Source of the DNA: an uncultured Synergistales bacterium
GTDB lineage: Bacteria > Synergistota > Synergistia > Synergistales > Aminobacteriaceae
Assembly: GCA_905233335.1 (NCBI GenBank)
Contig: CAJOED010000065.1
Span: forward strand, 1 to 7,517
Length of the DNA stretch: 7,517 nt
Reading direction: 5' to 3'
The notes beneath the pieces were generated by a model. It ran no database searches and was not told where the DNA came from. It worked only from the letters and a program-made list of their open reading frames with translations. Below, in pieces: positions 5,129 through 7,517 of this stretch. Within the stretch, counting starts at the first letter, position 1. Each line of letters opens with the position of its first letter. The position numbers and the translations under genes are program-made.

Positions 5129-6247
5129 TTACAGATTTATTACGCACCTAGCCCAAAATTTCGCCGCGTTGACGTTTCCCATTGACGTACGAGCTTCCTT
5201 CAGTGCACCGTCAATCTCGCGCCGTCTGTCATCGTCATCAAGATATGCGTAGAGTTCGCGCGTGATACGTTCGGGGTTTGCGTCTGCACAGAGGAGTTCG
5301 GGGTAGATAGTTTTTCCCGTGAGCATGTTCGGAATGGAGATTTTTTTCGTCTTCACGAGGTGTTTCAAGATGAGGTATGTTATGCGCTTCATGTTGTAGA
5401 TTACCACCATGTACCGCCCAAGAAGCATAGCCTCCACCGCAACAGTACCCGACACACCCGCAACCGCAAGAGCACCAAGCATCAGTTCACGCCCGCCGCC
5501 TTCCCATAAGTCATAGCCTGAAGAACTCACGCGCTCCCGTAACTCGTCGGCAAGTTCTTTTGTGAGTCCTTGAGCAACAGAGAATACCGGCGTGTAATCT
5601 TTCGCCCGCAGCAATTCAGCAGTGCCGAGCAGTATATCGAGGTGGTAATTTATGTCGTAACGTCGGCTTCCAGGCATGAGAGCGATTATCTTTTTTCCCA
5701 CGAAACGTTCAGCGAACTCATCAGAGATTTTCACGTTCTCCAGGTCATGTACTAGGGGATGAGCTTTCCACATCGAACGCGCACCGTGTTCAACGAGAAA
5801 TTTATGCTCGAACGAAAACAGCGGCAGGCATAAATCGAAATCACGCTTGAGATTCTCAACACGTCCGGCACGCCATGCCCATACTGTCGGGGGAATGAGT
5901 GAGATGATTTTCCCGGAATACCCCGACTTCCTCAATGAGTGCGCAAGTATCAGGTGAAAATCAGGGCTGTCGATTAATACTACGGCATCGGGCTTCTCGT
6001 TCATGATTTCGCGCGTTATGGCCTTCATGAGCCGCAGGAGTCGAGGGAGTGCAGGAATAATCTCCACTATGCCCATGAGCTTCAACTCTTCATAGCTCCA
6101 TTTCGCGAAACCTCCGGCCTTCTCACCTTCAGAGCCGAGCATACCCCAGATCTTTACGTCGGGTTTCAGCCGCAAAAGTTCGCGCACAAAATCTCCGGCG
6201 TAAATATCACCGCTGACTTCTCCGCATGACACAAAAATATTTTCCAC
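5129..6247 (-). CDS. lpxB: Lipid-A-disaccharide synthase LpxB
   Basis: The 372-residue GT19 glycosyltransferase joins UDP-2,3-diacylglucosamine and lipid X into the tetraacyl disaccharide, at the inner membrane. Family blocks occur in order: FVSCGEVSGDIYAGDF (5-20), the donor-domain IDSPDFHL (92-99), PPTVWAWRAGRV (119-130), HPLVHD (163-168), ALMPGSRRYDI (189-199), VSGTVAVEAMLLG (265-277) and IPNMLTGKTIYPELL (305-319). Length matches the family (about 380). The start is GTG 6247, three bases after the lpxI stop, with GGGGA about 9 bases upstream inside the lpxI end. Tight spacing shows one transcription unit with lpxI, giving consecutive steps of lipid A synthesis. Small variations, such as AHPLVHD where GHPLVD is usual, are noticed but the active-site blocks look intact. 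Confidence 0.95.
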   Translation of the reverse strand: MENIFVSCGEVSGDIYAGDFVRELLRLKPDVKIWGMLGSEGEKAGGFAKWSYEELKLMGIVEIIPALPRLLRLMKAITREIMNEKPDAVVLIDSPDFHLILAHSLRKSGYSGKIISLIPPTVWAWRAGRVENLKRDFDLCLPLFSFEHKFLVEHGARSMWKAHPLVHDLENVKISDEFAERFVGKKIIALMPGSRRYDINYHLDILLGTAELLRAKDYTPVFSVAQGLTKELADELRERVSSSGYDLWEGGGRELMLGALAVAGVSGTVAVEAMLLGRYMVVIYNMKRITYLILKHLVKTKKISIPNMLTGKTIYPELLCADANPERITRELYAYLDDDDRRREIDGALKEARTSMGNVNAAKFWARCVINL

Positions 6248-6250
6248 GTT

Positions 6251-7042
6251 CTATATTCCCCATACTGATATGTTATATTTTTCGGCGAGCACAAAAAATT
6301 TTTCCGGCTCAAGTATCAACGTCTTCCCTGACTCTACCGCAAGACACGTAAGCCCCGCAGACTTCATGTTCTCAAGCGTTCGTGTCCCCACCGTCGGAAG
6401 ATCGTAGCGCATATCCTGATCCGTCTTCATCATCTTCACGACAACACCACGCCCGGCAAGTTCCCCAGCACGCTGTATCATTTTGTCCGTGCCCTCCATA
6501 GCCTCGACCGCAACAACAGCACCGCCCGCAACAGCTACAGCCTGACCGAACGAACACGGCAATGTTACACGTAATATTTCGCGCCCGTAGTCGATGTCTC
6601 TTCTCTCACTCTCTGACGGTGAACGCCCCGAAAGTTTCCCCGATGACGCAATGAACTCCGGGAGTATCTGCCAGTACGGAATAACCTCAATATTTTCCGC
6701 CTCAAAGACTTTCACGACAGCCCCCAGCAATGAATGGTCATCACGCAGAGTTTGCCGCAAAAGTGAACGCGCTATTCTGTCGAACAGTAACGGAAGACAG
6801 TAGATTATCTTTTTGGGAACGCGCCCGGCCATTATCAGTTTGTCCGCACCGAATGACTTTATTTCGCGAACTGCACGGCTCAAACTCGGCATCCTCATGT
6901 GTATGAGTTTCGCGGCGTATGGCTTCAACACTTCCGGGTCATCACGCATCGTCATTATGAGCGTAGATTTCTGTTCGGCCTGTAACCTTTTCGCAATCTC
7001 TATGGGCAGTATTCCTTCACCCGCTATTAACGCAATGTGCAA
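6251..7042 (-). CDS. lpxI: UDP-2,3-diacylglucosamine pyrophosphatase LpxI
   Basis: LpxI hydrolyses UDP-2,3-diacylglucosamine to lipid X and UMP and replaces LpxH in lineages that lack it. With start TTG 7042 the protein has 263 residues. It opens with MHIALIAGEGILPIEIAKRL, the family's glycine-containing N-terminus, followed by IMAGRVPKK (70-78), LRDDHSLL (99-106), VAVEAMEGTDKMI (177-189) and KTDQDMRYDLPTVGTRTL (206-223); the Asp-rich last block is the likely metal/catalytic site. TTG 7042 is preferred because AGAAGGGAG ends 9 bases upstream and the family sequence begins there. The frame is open to TTG 7126, but the 28 extra residues are unlike the family and partly lie in a tandem repeat. 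lpxB follows after three bases. No lpxA, lpxD or fabZ is in view; they may lie beyond the right edge. Confidence 0.92.
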   Translation of the reverse strand: MHIALIAGEGILPIEIAKRLQAEQKSTLIMTMRDDPEVLKPYAAKLIHMRMPSLSRAVREIKSFGADKLIMAGRVPKKIIYCLPLLFDRIARSLLRQTLRDDHSLLGAVVKVFEAENIEVIPYWQILPEFIASSGKLSGRSPSESERRDIDYGREILRVTLPCSFGQAVAVAGGAVVAVEAMEGTDKMIQRAGELAGRGVVVKMMKTDQDMRYDLPTVGTRTLENMKSAGLTCLAVESGKTLILEPEKFFVLAEKYNISVWGI

Positions 7043-7103
7043 GGCTTCATGCTCCCTTCTGCTGATATAGTGCGGCGTAAAGTAACTGTTATTAGGGTAA
7101 TGT

Positions 7104-7178
7104 TCACAACTGCAAGCCTCCGTCAATGCTTCTATTTTCGCGGCGTGAAGTAGCCTCTATCATTAGTACGACGTTCAT
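7104..7178 (-). other. Small ORF in repeat unit 1 (diverged, no cysteines)
   Basis: This 24-codon frame starts at ATG 7178 with GGAG 7 bases upstream and begins MNVVLMIEA. A three-base insertion after codon 5 and a four-base insertion later change its second half relative to units 2 and 3, so the CxxC pairs are absent and it ends GGLQL. It terminates about 60 bases upstream of the preferred lpxI start. It is probably a decayed copy, or not coding at all; its position could still make it a leader ORF for lpxI. Confidence 0.2.
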
Positions 7179-7229
7179 AGTTTCGCTCCATTGCCCAAAG
7201 TCATCATATGCAACTGTCAACGCCCCCGC

Positions 7230-7307
7230 TCACATCATACACAGCACGCAAGCCTCAACGCCTCTTTTTTTGCGGCATGAAGCACACTCTATTAGTACAA
7301 CGTTCAT
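7230..7307 (-). CDS. Candidate 25-residue CxxC-N8-CxxC microprotein in repeat unit 2
   Basis: The frame starts at ATG 7307, has GGAG 7 bases upstream, and ends at TGA 7230 in the next unit. It encodes MNVVLIECASC, a basic RKKRG linker and EACVLCMM. Cysteines are at 8, 11, 20 and 23, the arrangement of a minimal zinc-knuckle-like or metal-binding hairpin. I recognise no family. Reasons for doubt: only this copy has all four cysteines, and 25 residues is within reach of chance. It may equally be a duplicated gene start. Confidence 0.22.
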   Translation of the reverse strand: MNVVLIECASCRKKRGVEACVLCMM

Positions 7308-7359
7308 AGTTTCGCTCCATTGCCTGAAGTCATCATATGCAACTGTCAACGCCCCCCGC

Positions 7360-7437
7360 TCACATCATACACAGCGCGCAAGACTCAACGCCTCTTTTTT
7401 TGCGGCATGAAGCACCCTCTATTAGTACAATGTTCAT
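7360..7437 (-). CDS. Candidate 25-residue cysteine-containing microprotein in repeat unit 3
   Basis: This frame corresponds to the one in unit 2, starting at ATG 7437 and ending at TGA 7360. It begins MNIVLIEGASC and ends ESCALCMM, so the first cysteine is replaced by glycine while the other three remain. The upstream GGAGCG of unit 2 is changed to GGCACG here, weakening the ribosome site. A truncated fourth copy at the window edge (stop at 7489) keeps the LCMM ending but has Tyr in place of the third cysteine. Confidence 0.18.
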   Translation of the reverse strand: MNIVLIEGASCRKKRGVESCALCMM

Positions 7438-7517
7438 AATTTCGTGCCCCCGCCCGAAGTCATCATATGCAACTGTCAACGCCTCCGCTCACATCATACA
7501 CAGCACGTAAGCCTCAA

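Larger units (their letters stand above)
7112..7517. repeat. Tandem ~130-bp repeat array upstream of lpxI
   Basis: Three complete head-to-tail units start at GCAAGCCTC 7112 (136 bp), GCAAGCCTC 7248 (130 bp) and GCAAGACTC 7378 (129 bp). A fourth starts at GTAAGCCTC 7507 and is cut by the window edge. Units 2 and 3 are about 90% identical by eye; unit 1, next to lpxI, is more diverged. Every unit keeps TCATCATATGCAACTGTCAACGCC-like sequence, ATTAGTAC and CACATCATACACAGC. There are no spacers, so this is not a CRISPR array. Apart from the small - strand ORFs noted separately, I see no gene in this 475-base stretch between lpxI and the window edge; lpxI transcription must pass through it or start near it. 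Confidence 0.93.

Noticed and set aside
7126..7410. + strand frame through the tandem repeats
   Set aside because: It is a by-product of the repeats, has no ribosome site, and the unit length is not a multiple of three, so the frame changes meaning between copies.
7215..7479. TTGACA in each repeat unit as a promoter
   Set aside because: No -10-like hexamer is found 16-18 bases downstream; the nearby TATGAT is only six bases away.
7112..7517. CRISPR array
   Set aside because: The units are 129-136 bp long and directly adjacent, with no unique spacers between short repeats.

Overview
The window suggests a diderm (LPS-making) bacterium of medium GC content. Two adjacent genes encode lipid A steps, and the variant used is LpxI (not LpxH). 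Next to them is a complete five-gene nickel ECF transporter of the NikKLMQO type. This combination, with frequent GTG/TTG starts, would fit Synergistota or a similar deep-branching diderm lineage, but that placement is an inference from gene content only.

Layout. Bases 1-662 (+ strand) hold a small toxin-antitoxin-like pair: an acidic 62-residue protein and a VapC-type PIN-domain ribonuclease, behind a good extended -10 promoter. Everything else is on the - strand, read from right to left: a tandem ~130 bp repeat array (7112 to the window end), lpxI, lpxB, nikK, nikL, nikM, nikQ, a patch of duplicated sequence (2313-2571), nikO, and a FkbM-like methyltransferase gene whose 3' end runs 47 bp tail-to-tail into vapC.

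Function. LpxI and LpxB catalyse consecutive steps of lipid A synthesis (UDP-2,3-diacylglucosamine to lipid X, then lipid X plus UDP-2,3-diacylglucosamine to the disaccharide). NikK and NikL are exported or membrane-anchored accessory proteins, NikM is the Ni-binding membrane component, NikQ the transmembrane coupling protein and NikO the ATPase. lpxB and nikK are separated by only 69 bp. That gap contains a strong inverted repeat followed by a T-tract, looking like an intrinsic terminator whose distal arm also contains the nikK Shine-Dalgarno sequence, with a possible extended -10 just upstream.

The most unusual features are two sets of gene-boundary duplications. The nikQ 3' end plus the first bases of nikO are repeated (one ~97% copy, one degenerate copy), so nikO is now 239 bp from nikQ although the ancestral stop/start overlap (ATGCTTGA) can still be read at all three junctions. 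Upstream of lpxI, three and a bit ~130 bp units each carry a small ORF whose start resembles the LpxI start; in the best copy it encodes a 25-residue CxxC...CxxC peptide.
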